The translations under genes were made by a program, and so were the position numbers. The notes beneath the pieces are model-generated. The model did not search any database and was not told the DNA's origin. It saw only the letters and a program-made list of their open reading frames with translations. Of a stretch of 12,911 nt of DNA, positions 6,132 through 12,263 are shown piece by piece. Each line of letters begins with the position of its first letter. The stretch's first letter is position 1. The DNA is from Acidimicrobiia bacterium UBA4744 (GTDB lineage Bacteria > Actinomycetota > Acidimicrobiia > Spongiisociales > UBA4744), in assembly GCA_002403855.1 (NCBI GenBank), contig DHIO01000028.1:63263-76173 (forward strand), read 5' to 3'.

Positions 6132-6316
6132 TACCAGGACGCCTTTCTCAGCCCGGGAAGCTCACCGCGAGAAGCCAGTTCCCTCACGCAGATGCGGCAC
6201 ATGCCGAATTTACGCAGATAGGCGCGCGGCCGACCACAGCGCTGGCAGCGGTTGTACTGCCGAACCTTGTACTTCGGCTTCCGTTGTGACTTCGCAATCA
6301 GACTCTTCTTTGCCAT
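6131..6316 (-). CDS. rpsN: Ribosomal protein S14, zinc-binding type (uS14)
   Basis: Short 61-residue S14 of the 30S head. Cys24-x2-Cys27 and Cys40-x2-Cys43 form the zinc site; the longer zinc-free form lacks it. QRCGRPRAYLRKFGMCRICV and the end LPGLRKASW closely resemble actinobacterial S14. The ATG at 6314-6316 follows GAGGG by 5 nt and lies 13 nt after the rplE stop. An in-frame extension further upstream runs into rplE and is rejected. Confidence 0.98.
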   Translation of the reverse strand: MAKKSLIAKSQRKPKYKVRQYNRCQRCGRPRAYLRKFGMCRICVRELASRGELPGLRKASW

Positions 6317-6329
6317 ACCAACCCTCGCT

Positions 6330-6887
6330 TCACGCCCTGGTTTCAGTTCTGCGGAACGGAAAACCGAATGCCTCGAGCAAAGCCCTCGCATGCTCGTCGG
6401 AATCGGCAGTCGTGCAGATGGTGATGTCCATTCCCCGCACCGCAGTGACCTTGTCGTAGTCGATTTCCGGAAAGATCAGCTGTTCTGTGACCCCGAAGCT
6501 GTAGTTGCCTCGGCCGTCGAACGACCTGGGACTGAGTCCGCGAAAGTCACGCACCCGGGGAATTGCCACGGCCACCAGGCGGTCGAAGAACTCCCACATC
6601 CGGTCACCCCTGATCGTCACCGAAACGCCGACCGCATTCCCCTGCCGCAGTTTGAAATTCGCGATCGACTTCCTCGCCCGATTCAGTCGCGGCTTCTGGC
6701 CGGTGATGACGGCCAGCTCTTGCATGGCCGATTCGATTTGCTTCGGCTCGGATACTCCCTCGCCGATGCCCATGTTCACCACGATCTTGTCCATACGCGG
6801 CACCTGCATCACGTTGTCGAGGTTCAGGGCCTCTTCGAGGGCCGGCGCAACCTCGGCCTGGTACTTCTCCTTGAGTCGTGGGATCAC
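6330..6887 (-). CDS. rplE: Ribosomal protein L5 (uL5)
   Basis: Large-subunit protein that binds 5S rRNA and contacts P-site tRNA and S13 across the subunit interface. It has 185 aa. VPRMDKIVVNMGIGE, TGQKPRLNRARKSIANFKLR and FPEIDYDKV are the expected blocks. The start is GTG at 6885-6887, overlapping the rplX stop as GTGA. Confidence 0.98.
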   Translation of the reverse strand: MIPRLKEKYQAEVAPALEEALNLDNVMQVPRMDKIVVNMGIGEGVSEPKQIESAMQELAVITGQKPRLNRARKSIANFKLRQGNAVGVSVTIRGDRMWEFFDRLVAVAIPRVRDFRGLSPRSFDGRGNYSFGVTEQLIFPEIDYDKVTAVRGMDITICTTADSDEHARALLEAFGFPFRRTETRA

Positions 6888-7189
6888 AGGTCACCTCCGC
6901 ATCTCACGCAGGTGCGGTGCTTGATGCCGTCTGCGTCGAAGCGGTGCCCCACCCGAGTCGGCCCGCAGTCCGAGCAAATGATCATCACGTTGGACGAGCT
7001 GATGGGCATGTCCTTGTCGATGATTCCGCCTTGCATGGTTTGCCCGCGGGGCCGCTGGTGCTTCTTGGCGGTGTTCACGCCCTCGACGATCACCTTGCCG
7101 GTCTTTGGCATGACTCGCACGACCCGCGACTCTCTCCCGGCATCCTTGCCGGCGATGACCTTCACTTTGTCGCCTTCGCGCAGACGCAT
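6884..7189 (-). CDS. rplX: Ribosomal protein L24 with C-terminal zinc ribbon (uL24)
   Basis: Early large-subunit assembly protein near the exit tunnel. It has 101 aa. A KOW motif spans about residues 3-30 (GDKVKVIAGKDAG). Then come GKVIVEGVNTAKKHQRP and a C-terminal zinc ribbon with Cys72-x2-Cys75 and Cys94-x2-Cys97, as in many actinobacterial homologues. The ATG at 7187-7189 overlaps the rplN stop as TGATG. A longer open frame upstream is inside rplN and is rejected. Confidence 0.98.
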   Translation of the reverse strand: MRLREGDKVKVIAGKDAGRESRVVRVMPKTGKVIVEGVNTAKKHQRPRGQTMQGGIIDKDMPISSSNVMIICSDCGPTRVGHRFDADGIKHRTCVRCGGDL

Positions 7190-7557
7190 CAGATGACCTC
7201 CGGAGCCAGCGAGACGATCCTCATGAATCTCTTGTCTCGCAATTCTCGAGCCACGGGTCCGAAGATGCGGGTGCCGCGCGGCTGCTGGTTCTGATCGATG
7301 ATCACGCACGCGTTGTCATCGAATCGAATGTATGTGCCGTCCTGACGCCGGTTCTCCTTGGCCGTTCTGACCACGACCGCCTTGACGACCTCACCGCGCT
7401 TGACGGTGCCGCCGGGAATGGCGTCCTTGACGGTACCGACGATGATATCGCCCAACCCTGCGTAGCGTCGCCGAGATCCGCCCAGCACGCGGATGCACAA
7501 GACCTCACGGGCACCGCTGTTGTCGGCAACCTTGAGACGGGACTCCTGCTGGATCAT
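7189..7557 (-). CDS. rplN: Ribosomal protein L14 (uL14)
   Basis: Large-subunit protein at the interface with 16S rRNA and a site for silencing factors such as RsfS. It has 122 aa, the canonical length. It begins MIQQESRLKVADNSGAREV; AVVVRTAKENRR and RGTRIFGPVARELR are diagnostic. Its ATG overlaps the rpsQ stop as ATGA. It is conventionally the first gene of the spc operon, but no break or promoter is visible before it. Confidence 0.98.
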   Translation of the reverse strand: MIQQESRLKVADNSGAREVLCIRVLGGSRRRYAGLGDIIVGTVKDAIPGGTVKRGEVVKAVVVRTAKENRRQDGTYIRFDDNACVIIDQNQQPRGTRIFGPVARELRDKRFMRIVSLAPEVI

Positions 7558-7814
7558 CGGGCACGCTCCACGATCTCCACGATCCGCCAGCGCTTGGTCT
7601 TGGAGAGCGGTCGGGTCTCGGCGATCCGGACGGTATCGCCGCGCTTGGCGTCGTTCGCCTCATCATGGACGTGGAATCGCTTCCTGCTCCGCACAACCTT
7701 GTCGTAGCGGGGGTGACGGCTCGACTGCGTGATCTCGACGGTGACCGTCCTGTCACGGGCATCCGAGATCACGACGCCGACTCGCGTCTTGCGCGTGGCG
7801 CGCTCCTCGACCAT
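7554..7814 (-). CDS. rpsQ: Ribosomal protein S17 (uS17)
   Basis: OB-fold 16S rRNA binder of the 30S body. It has 86 aa. RKTRVGVVISDARDRTVTVE, the block HPRYDKVVRSRKRFHVHDE and RPLSKTKRWRIVEIVE identify it. The ATG at 7812-7814 shares one base with the rpmC stop (TGATG) and follows GGAAGG by 6 nt. A GTG one codon earlier is an equally possible start; longer upstream extension would lie within rpmC. Confidence 0.97.
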   Translation of the reverse strand: MVEERATRKTRVGVVISDARDRTVTVEITQSSRHPRYDKVVRSRKRFHVHDEANDAKRGDTVRIAETRPLSKTKRWRIVEIVERAR

Positions 7815-8047
7815 CACGTACCTTCCCTTCCCGCGGCCTGCTGCTGAGCGGCCCATGCTTCGAGCTCTTGTTCCCGGATCACTGTGGCGAGCCGGGCAAT
7901 ATCCCTGCGCACTTCGCGGAGCCGCGCCGTGTTGTCCAGCTGATTGGTGGCGAGCTGGAACCGGAGGTTGAAGAGTTCTTCTTTGGCCTCATCCAGTTGC
8001 TCCCGGAGCTCTGCAGTGGTGAGCTCACGCAGGTCCATGGCTTTCAC
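7814..8047 (-). CDS. rpmC: Ribosomal protein L29 (uL29)
   Basis: Small helical-hairpin protein next to the peptide exit tunnel, part of the docking site for SRP and trigger factor. LRELTTAELREQLDEAKEEL followed by FNLRFQLATNQLDN is the L29 signature. I chose the GTG at 8045-8047, which gives MKAMDLREL like other L29 proteins, follows GGAGG by 4 nt and overlaps the rplP stop as GTGA. The ATG at 8036-8038 would give 74 aa instead of 77 but is 13 nt from the ribosome binding site. The C-terminus has a glutamine/alanine-rich end. Confidence 0.96.
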   Translation of the reverse strand: MKAMDLRELTTAELREQLDEAKEELFNLRFQLATNQLDNTARLREVRRDIARLATVIREQELEAWAAQQQAAGREGT

Positions 8048-8457
8048 GTTTCCTCCCGCAACACGAACTTGGTCTTGATGGGCAACTTGTGGCCGGCGCG
8101 CCGCATAGCCTCGCGCGCCAGGTTCTCCGGAACCCCCGACAGCTCGAACATCACCCGGCCGGGCTTGACGACTGCCACCCAGAACTCCGGGTTGCCCTTG
8201 CCCGAACCCATTCGGGTCTCGGCCGGCTTCTCGGTCACCGGTTTGTCCGGGAAGATGGTGATCCAGACTTTCCCGCCCCGTTTGACGGTCCGCGTGATCG
8301 CGACGCGTGCCGATTCGATTTGCCGGGCAGTGATCCAGCCCTCCTCGAGGGCTTTGATCCCGTACTCTCCGAACGACACCTTCGTGCCGCCCTTGGCGGT
8401 TCCACGCCTCCGGCCTCGGTGCATCTTCCGGTACTTGGTCCGTTTGGGCATCAACAT
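8044..8457 (-). CDS. rplP: Ribosomal protein L16 (uL16)
   Basis: Large-subunit protein of 137 aa that helps organise the A site and 5S rRNA region. The start MLMPKRTKYRK, then VSFGEYGIKALEEGWITARQ, RGGKVWITIFPDKPVT and MGSGKGNPEFWVAVVKPG are canonical. Its ATG overlaps the rpsC stop as TGATG; a second ATG two codons on is also possible. It shows the usual actinobacterial order rpsC-rplP-rpmC. Confidence 0.98.
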   Translation of the reverse strand: MLMPKRTKYRKMHRGRRRGTAKGGTKVSFGEYGIKALEEGWITARQIESARVAITRTVKRGGKVWITIFPDKPVTEKPAETRMGSGKGNPEFWVAVVKPGRVMFELSGVPENLAREAMRRAGHKLPIKTKFVLREET

Positions 8458-9563
8458 CAGGCTTCACCACTCTCGCCGGCTTCATCCTCGGTTCCGGCGG
8501 CCTCGGCCTCATCCACCGCTTCGGCGGCGGTCTCCTCAGTTGCCTGCCCGACTTCATCGCGCGACTCCTCGGCGGACTCTTCGACGGGACCTACCGCAAC
8601 GGCAGGGTCCACCTTCTCTGGAGTTTCCCCGGTCTCCTCGGCGAAGCCCGGCTCAACAGGCTCCTCGACGGCTGCGGCTTCCACCTCGTCCTCATAGTCG
8701 ACCTTGGCCAGTTCGGGAGCGATCCGTTTCCCGCCGCCCGCCTCGATCAAGCGTTTCCCCTCACGCTTGCCGCCACCTGCCTCGATCAGGCGTTTGCCCC
8801 CGCCGGCCTCGATCACCTTGGCGCCGCGTTCGCCCCCGGCAGCCTGCTCGGCCCTGGCCTTGGCCGGGGCCACGCGTCCGGGGCCGCCGGACGCCAGAGC
8901 AGCCTCCGCAGCAACCTTTTCACGGGTGGCCTTCAGGGATGTCACCAGATCACCCTTGTAGACCCAGACCTTGATCCCGATCGCCCCTACCGTCGTTCTG
9001 GCGGTGGCCGTTCCATAGTCGATGTCGGCCCGGAGGGTGTGCAAGGGTACTCGACCCTCCCGGTACCACTCGCGCCGTCCCATGTCTGCGCCGCCCAGGC
9101 GGCCGTTCGACTCCACCCGGACGCCTTCCGCGCCGGCCTTCATGGCCGTGGCGACGGCTCGTTTCATGGCCCGACGGAACGAAACGCGGTTCTCGAGTTG
9201 GTCGGCGATCCCGCGCGCCAGGAGCTGGGCGTCGGTCTCGGGATCGCGCACCTCGATGATGTTGAGCTTGACCCGGCGACCGGTCAGCTTCTCCAACCCG
9301 GCACGCAAACGGTCGGCCTCCGAACCTTTCCGACCGATGACGACACCGGGACGGGCGGTGTGGATTTCAATGACCACTTTGTCGCGGGTCCGCTCGATCT
9401 CGATGCGCGACACCGCACCGCGGGTCAGCTCGCTCTGCAGGTAGTCACGGATCTGCCAATCCTCATTGACGAGTTCCGTGTACTCCTTGTCGCTGTACCA
9501 CCGTGACTTCCAGTCCGTGACCACCCCGAGGCGGAACACGTACGGGTGTACTTTCTGGCCCAT
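8457..9563 (-). CDS. rpsC: Ribosomal protein S3 (uS3) with long repeat-bearing acidic C-terminal extension
   Basis: Small-subunit head protein at the mRNA entry tunnel with helicase function. The core is normal: a KH domain with the GRKG loop at 77-80 (VVIGRKG) and the C-terminal domain through about residue 210 (RTTVGAIGIKVWVYKGD). Total length is 368 aa, against roughly 210-280 in most bacteria. The added tail has an alanine/lysine linker (about 211-249). Three copies of the 9-residue unit (V/L)IEAGGGKR follow at 250-258, 259-267 and 272-280. Residues 281-368 are glutamate/alanine-rich and acidic. The ATG overlaps the rplV stop as TAATG. Tail function is unknown. Confidence 0.97.
   Translation of the reverse strand: MGQKVHPYVFRLGVVTDWKSRWYSDKEYTELVNEDWQIRDYLQSELTRGAVSRIEIERTRDKVVIEIHTARPGVVIGRKGSEADRLRAGLEKLTGRRVKLNIIEVRDPETDAQLLARGIADQLENRVSFRRAMKRAVATAMKAGAEGVRVESNGRLGGADMGRREWYREGRVPLHTLRADIDYGTATARTTVGAIGIKVWVYKGDLVTSLKATREKVAAEAALASGGPGRVAPAKARAEQAAGGERGAKVIEAGGGKRLIEAGGGKREGKRLIEAGGGKRIAPELAKVDYEDEVEAAAVEEPVEPGFAEETGETPEKVDPAVAVGPVEESAEESRDEVGQATEETAAEAVDEAEAAGTEDEAGESGEA
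8724..8816 (-). repeat. Three 27-bp coding repeats in the rpsC tail
   Basis: Units lie at 8790-8816, 8763-8789 and 8724-8750, the last separated by a 12-bp spacer coding EGKR. Each encodes (V/L)IEAGGGKR. Apart from the first codon, the units differ only at synonymous positions, for example GCC, GCA and GCG for the alanine, and CGC, CGT and CGG for the arginine. This suggests that the peptide, not the DNA, is what is kept. Confidence 0.9.
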
Positions 9564-9904
9564 TACGCCTCACCCTCCTCGGTTACCACAATCGTTATGT
9601 GGCTGGTTCGTTTGCGAATCCGGGTCGCCCGACCCCGGGCCCGGGGTCGCCACCGTTTGAGGGTCGGGCCCTCGTCGGCAAACGCCTCGACCACGGTCAA
9701 CTCGTCGGAGTCGAGCGCGAAATTGTGCTCGGCATTGGCGACCGCCGAGTTCAAGACCTTGCGGACCGGATCGGCGGCCCGGCGATCGGTGAAGGCCAGC
9801 ACGTGGCGCGCTTCCGCGACGGGAAGACCTCGCACCAGGTCGAGCACTCGCCGGACCTTGTAGGGCGACTGCCGAATGTGTTTGGCGTGCGCGCGAACCC
9901 TCAT
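9563..9904 (-). CDS. rplV: Ribosomal protein L22 (uL22)
   Basis: Large-subunit protein whose long hairpin lines the peptide exit tunnel, a site of macrolide resistance mutations. It has 113 aa. It begins MRVRAHAKHIRQSPYKVRRV; VLNSAVANAEHN is central, and the beta-hairpin LKRWRPRARGRATRIRKRTS is near the end. Its ATG overlaps the rpsS stop as ATGA. Confidence 0.98.
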   Translation of the reverse strand: MRVRAHAKHIRQSPYKVRRVLDLVRGLPVAEARHVLAFTDRRAADPVRKVLNSAVANAEHNFALDSDELTVVEAFADEGPTLKRWRPRARGRATRIRKRTSHITIVVTEEGEA

Positions 9905-10185
9905 CCCCGCCTCGCTGCTTTCTCTCTTGCTCCCGCGTGACCGCGAAAGGTTCTGGTCGGAGCGAACTCACCCAGCTTGTGGCCGACCATTGACTCTGTG
10001 ACGTACACCGGGACGTGCTTACGCCCGTCGTGTACAGCGATGGTATGCCCGACCATTTCGGGGATGACCGTGGACCGCCGGCTCCAAGTCTTGATGACCC
10101 GCTTCTCGCCTTTGCGGTTCAGTTCCTCAACCTTCTTGACGAGATGATCGTCGATGAAGGGTCCCTTTTTCAAACTGCGAGCCAT
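9901..10185 (-). CDS. rpsS: Ribosomal protein S19 (uS19)
   Basis: Head protein of the 30S subunit that pairs with S13 and contacts 23S rRNA in an intersubunit bridge. It has 94 aa. It starts MARSLKKGPFIDDHL; KTWSRRSTVIPEMVGHTIAV and GEFAPTRTFRGHAG are canonical. The ATG follows GGAGG by 6 nt. That site lies in the last codons and stop of a 29-codon basic ORF, so translation of the two would be coupled. Confidence 0.98.
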   Translation of the reverse strand: MARSLKKGPFIDDHLVKKVEELNRKGEKRVIKTWSRRSTVIPEMVGHTIAVHDGRKHVPVYVTESMVGHKLGEFAPTRTFRGHAGAREKAARRG

Positions 10186-10188
10186 TGG

Positions 10189-10278
10189 CTACCTCCGACC
10201 CTTCTTCGATCGTATGCGTACCGCAGAACCAGAAGTCCTGCCATTGCGTCGGCGTGACTGAGCAACGGGAGTCTTCAT
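10189..10278 (-). CDS. Proposed small basic protein, 29 aa, between rplB and rpsS
   Basis: This frame runs from an ATG (10276-10278), 2 nt after the rplB stop, to a TAG (10189-10191), 3 nt before the rpsS ATG. It therefore fills the gap with the tight spacing seen across the operon. The product begins MKTPVAQSRRR and ends IRSKKGRR. It has eleven Arg/Lys, no Asp/Glu and no Cys, giving a very basic peptide like the rRNA-binding tails of small ribosomal proteins. A weak ribosome binding site (AAAGGGAAG) lies in the end of rplB. About half of its codons end in G or C, and AGG and ATA occur, so codon use is less biased than in its neighbours. I recognise no family. It could be an unannotated ribosomal protein, a leader peptide for rpsS, or chance. 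Confidence 0.5.
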   Translation of the reverse strand: MKTPVAQSRRRNGRTSGSAVRIRSKKGRR

Positions 10279-10280
10279 GT

Positions 10281-11114
10281 TCAACGCTTCCCTTTCTTAG
10301 TGCGCCGACGCACGATGTCCTTGTCGCTGGCCTTGTTCTTCTTTCTCGTCCTACCTTCCGGTTTGCCCCATGGGCTGACCGGGTGACGTCCACCGGATGA
10401 TTTGCCTTCTCCACCGCCGAGCGGATGATCGACCGGGTTCATGGCCACACCTCTGGTCTGGGGCCGTTCGCCCATCCACCGGGAGCGGCCGGCCTTGCCC
10501 TTCTTCACGAGCTCGGACTCTGGATTGCCGACCGCGCCCACGGTTGCCCGGCAGTCGAGCTCGACGTGGCGCATCTCCCCGGAGGGCAACCGGAGCAGTG
10601 CTTTGTTGCCCTCTTTGCTCATGAGTTGCACGGCGGCCCCTGCCGACCGGGCCATCTTGGCGCCGCCACCCGGACGCATCTCAATGGCATGCACCGTGGT
10701 TCCGGCCGGGATGTTGCGCAGCGGTAGTGCGTTGCCCGGTCGAATCTCGGCACCCGAGCCGGACTCCAGAACCGCTCCCGGCTTGATCCCGAGGGGAGCC
10801 AGAATATAGGTCTTCTCGCCGTCGGCGTAGTGCAGCAGAGCCAGGCGGGCGTTGCGGTTCGGGTCGTATTCGATTGCCGCCACCTTGGCCGGGATGCCGT
10901 CCTTGGTGCGCCGGAAGTCGATGACTCGATAGCGTTGCTTGTGGCCCCCACCGCGATGGCGGGATGTGATGCGGCCATGCACGTTGCGCCCCCCCGAAGA
11001 GCTCTTCTTGGCGACCAGGCCCTTCTCGGGCTTCTTCTTGGTGATCTCCGAGAAGTCGGAAACCGTCTGAAAGCGCCGGCCGGGGGACGTCGGCTTGAGT
11101 TTCTTCACAGCCAT
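10281..11114 (-). CDS. rplB: Ribosomal protein L2 (uL2)
   Basis: Large-subunit protein close to the peptidyl transferase centre, required for subunit joining. It has 277 aa. SGGRNVHGRITSRHRGGGHK, DGIPAKVAAIEYDPNRNARL, LPLRNIPAGTTVHAIEM and RTRKKNKASDKDIVRRRTKK are canonical. In the active-centre loop the near-universal VDHPHGGGEG reads VDHPLGGGEG. The first histidine (His230, equivalent to E. coli His229 in mature numbering) is kept and the second is Leu232. The ATG follows AGGAGG by 5 nt. It is separated from rplW by a 130-bp repeat-bearing gap, unusual for this operon. Confidence 0.98.
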   Translation of the reverse strand: MAVKKLKPTSPGRRFQTVSDFSEITKKKPEKGLVAKKSSSGGRNVHGRITSRHRGGGHKQRYRVIDFRRTKDGIPAKVAAIEYDPNRNARLALLHYADGEKTYILAPLGIKPGAVLESGSGAEIRPGNALPLRNIPAGTTVHAIEMRPGGGAKMARSAGAAVQLMSKEGNKALLRLPSGEMRHVELDCRATVGAVGNPESELVKKGKAGRSRWMGERPQTRGVAMNPVDHPLGGGEGKSSGGRHPVSPWGKPEGRTRKKNKASDKDIVRRRTKKGKR

Positions 11115-11133
11115 TGCGGCCTCCTATCGTCGG

Positions 11134-11168
11134 TCGCGAGCCGCGAGCCGCAAGCCGCAAGCCGCAGG
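11134..11168 (-). repeat. Degenerate 7-bp tandem array, five units, before rplB
   Basis: On the plus strand there are five heptamers: TCGCGAG, CCGCGAG, CCGCAAG, CCGCAAG, CCGCAGG (coding strand consensus CTTGCGG). The array ends about 19 nt before the rplB ATG and just upstream of its ribosome binding site. It is GC-rich, unlike the neighbouring array at 11177-11204. Confidence 0.85.
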
Positions 11169-11176
11169 CAAGACAA

Positions 11177-11204
11177 ACTTGGAGCTTGGAACTTGGAACT
11201 TGAA
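11177..11204 (-). repeat. Second 7-bp tandem array, four units, rplW-rplB gap
   Basis: On the plus strand there are four heptamers: ACTTGGA, GCTTGGA, ACTTGGA, ACTTGAA (coding strand consensus TCCAAGT). It is separated by 8 nt from the GC-rich array. Together they occupy about half of the 130-bp gap (11115-11244). I see no promoter or terminator in the rest. Confidence 0.85.
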
Positions 11205-11244
11205 GGCTTTCGAGCACGATACGTTGAAGCGTTTTGCATAGTTC

Positions 11245-11532
11245 TCACACACCAAATATGTCGATCGTGTCACCGGGGACCAGCGTCACGAGCGCCCGCT
11301 TGGTGTCACCTCGTTTGCCGACGATCCAACCGGTTCGCTTCTGCTTGCCCTTGCGATTCATCGTGTTCACCTTGATGACGTCCACATCGAATATGCGTTG
11401 CACGGCCTGACGGATCTCCGTCTTGTTGGCACGCCGATCCACCTCGAAGGTGTAGGTGTTCAAGTCCTCGATCAGGTCGTACGACTTCTCCGAAACGACC
11501 GGGGCCCGGATGACGTCACGTGGGTCTTTCAT
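11245..11532 (-). CDS. rplW: Ribosomal protein L23 (uL23)
   Basis: Large-subunit protein at the exit of the peptide tunnel and the main anchor for trigger factor, SRP and SecY. It has 95 aa. The start is DVIRAPVVSEKSYDL, then YTFEVDRRANKTEIRQAVQ, then a loop NRKGKQKRTGWIVGKRGDTK and VTLVPGDTIDIF. Its ATG overlaps the rplD stop as ATGA. Confidence 0.98.
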   Translation of the reverse strand: MKDPRDVIRAPVVSEKSYDLIEDLNTYTFEVDRRANKTEIRQAVQRIFDVDVIKVNTMNRKGKQKRTGWIVGKRGDTKRALVTLVPGDTIDIFGV

Positions 11533-12263
11533 GCCTCGTCCCTTTCCTCTTCAGCGAACCCCGAGCTCTCATCAGCGCCGACACCGGGATCGACCTCTGT
11601 CGACTCCTGGACGAAGTCCTCGTCGGATACGTCGTACGATCCGGCCGCCACCGATCCGAGGGTGTCGGTGGTGAACAGGACCGTGTCTGCCCACAGAACG
11701 TCATAAGCCGACAGCTGACCCGAGTGGGTAATCGCCACCTGCGGAAGATTGCGAAAAGAACGTTCGGCGACCCGGTCGGTGGGTCCGAGGACGATCAGCG
11801 CCTTGCGATCGGCTCCGATGGCCTGGAGCAACGCACCGGCCGTCTTGGTCTTGGGCTCCACCCAATCAAGAGTCTCCACGACCCTGATGCCACCCTCGGC
11901 CGCCCGTGCGGAAAGGGCGCTGCGCAAAGCCAGCTTCTTCATCTTCTTCGGTGTGCGCTGGCTGTAGTCGCGGGGATGGGGACCGAAGGCGACGCCGCCG
12001 CCCACCCATTGAGGAGACCGAATCGAACCGTGCCGAGCCCGGCCGAGGCCCTTCTGACGCCATGGTTTGCGGCCGCCGCCCCGAACCTCACTTCGTGTCT
12101 TGGTATTGGCGGTCCCGGATCGGGCAGCCGCCAGCTGGGCGGTAACGACCTGATGCATGACCGGAACGTTCGGCTCGACGCCGAACACGGAAGCATCCAG
12201 ATTCACATCGCCCTTGGGCTTTCCGTCGCTGGAGAACAGCGGAGCGCGCAGTTTCTCAGGCAT
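11529..12263 (-). CDS. rplD: Ribosomal protein L4 (uL4) with acidic C-terminal tail
   Basis: Large-subunit protein whose extended loop reaches the exit tunnel; in E. coli it also represses the S10 operon. The loop is visible as TRSEVRGGGRKPWRQKGLGR (residues 56-75) followed by ARHGSIRSPQWVGGG. The core ends near residue 204, where most L4 proteins stop. Residues 205-244 add a tail with 14 Asp/Glu and one Arg, ending EEERDEA. The total of 244 aa compares with about 200-220 usually. The ATG lies inside the end of rplC (8-nt overlap). Confidence 0.97.
   Translation of the reverse strand: MPEKLRAPLFSSDGKPKGDVNLDASVFGVEPNVPVMHQVVTAQLAAARSGTANTKTRSEVRGGGRKPWRQKGLGRARHGSIRSPQWVGGGVAFGPHPRDYSQRTPKKMKKLALRSALSARAAEGGIRVVETLDWVEPKTKTAGALLQAIGADRKALIVLGPTDRVAERSFRNLPQVAITHSGQLSAYDVLWADTVLFTTDTLGSVAAGSYDVSDEDFVQESTEVDPGVGADESSGFAEEERDEA

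Noticed and set aside
7814..8557. 247-codon frame containing L29 at its end
   Set aside because: The upstream part is a shadow of rplP and rpsC; only the end from 8047 is L29.
11105..11239. 44-codon ATG frame reading through both heptamer arrays into the start of rplB
   Set aside because: No good ribosome binding site, composition dictated by the repeats, and it overlaps the rplB start out of frame; likely chance.
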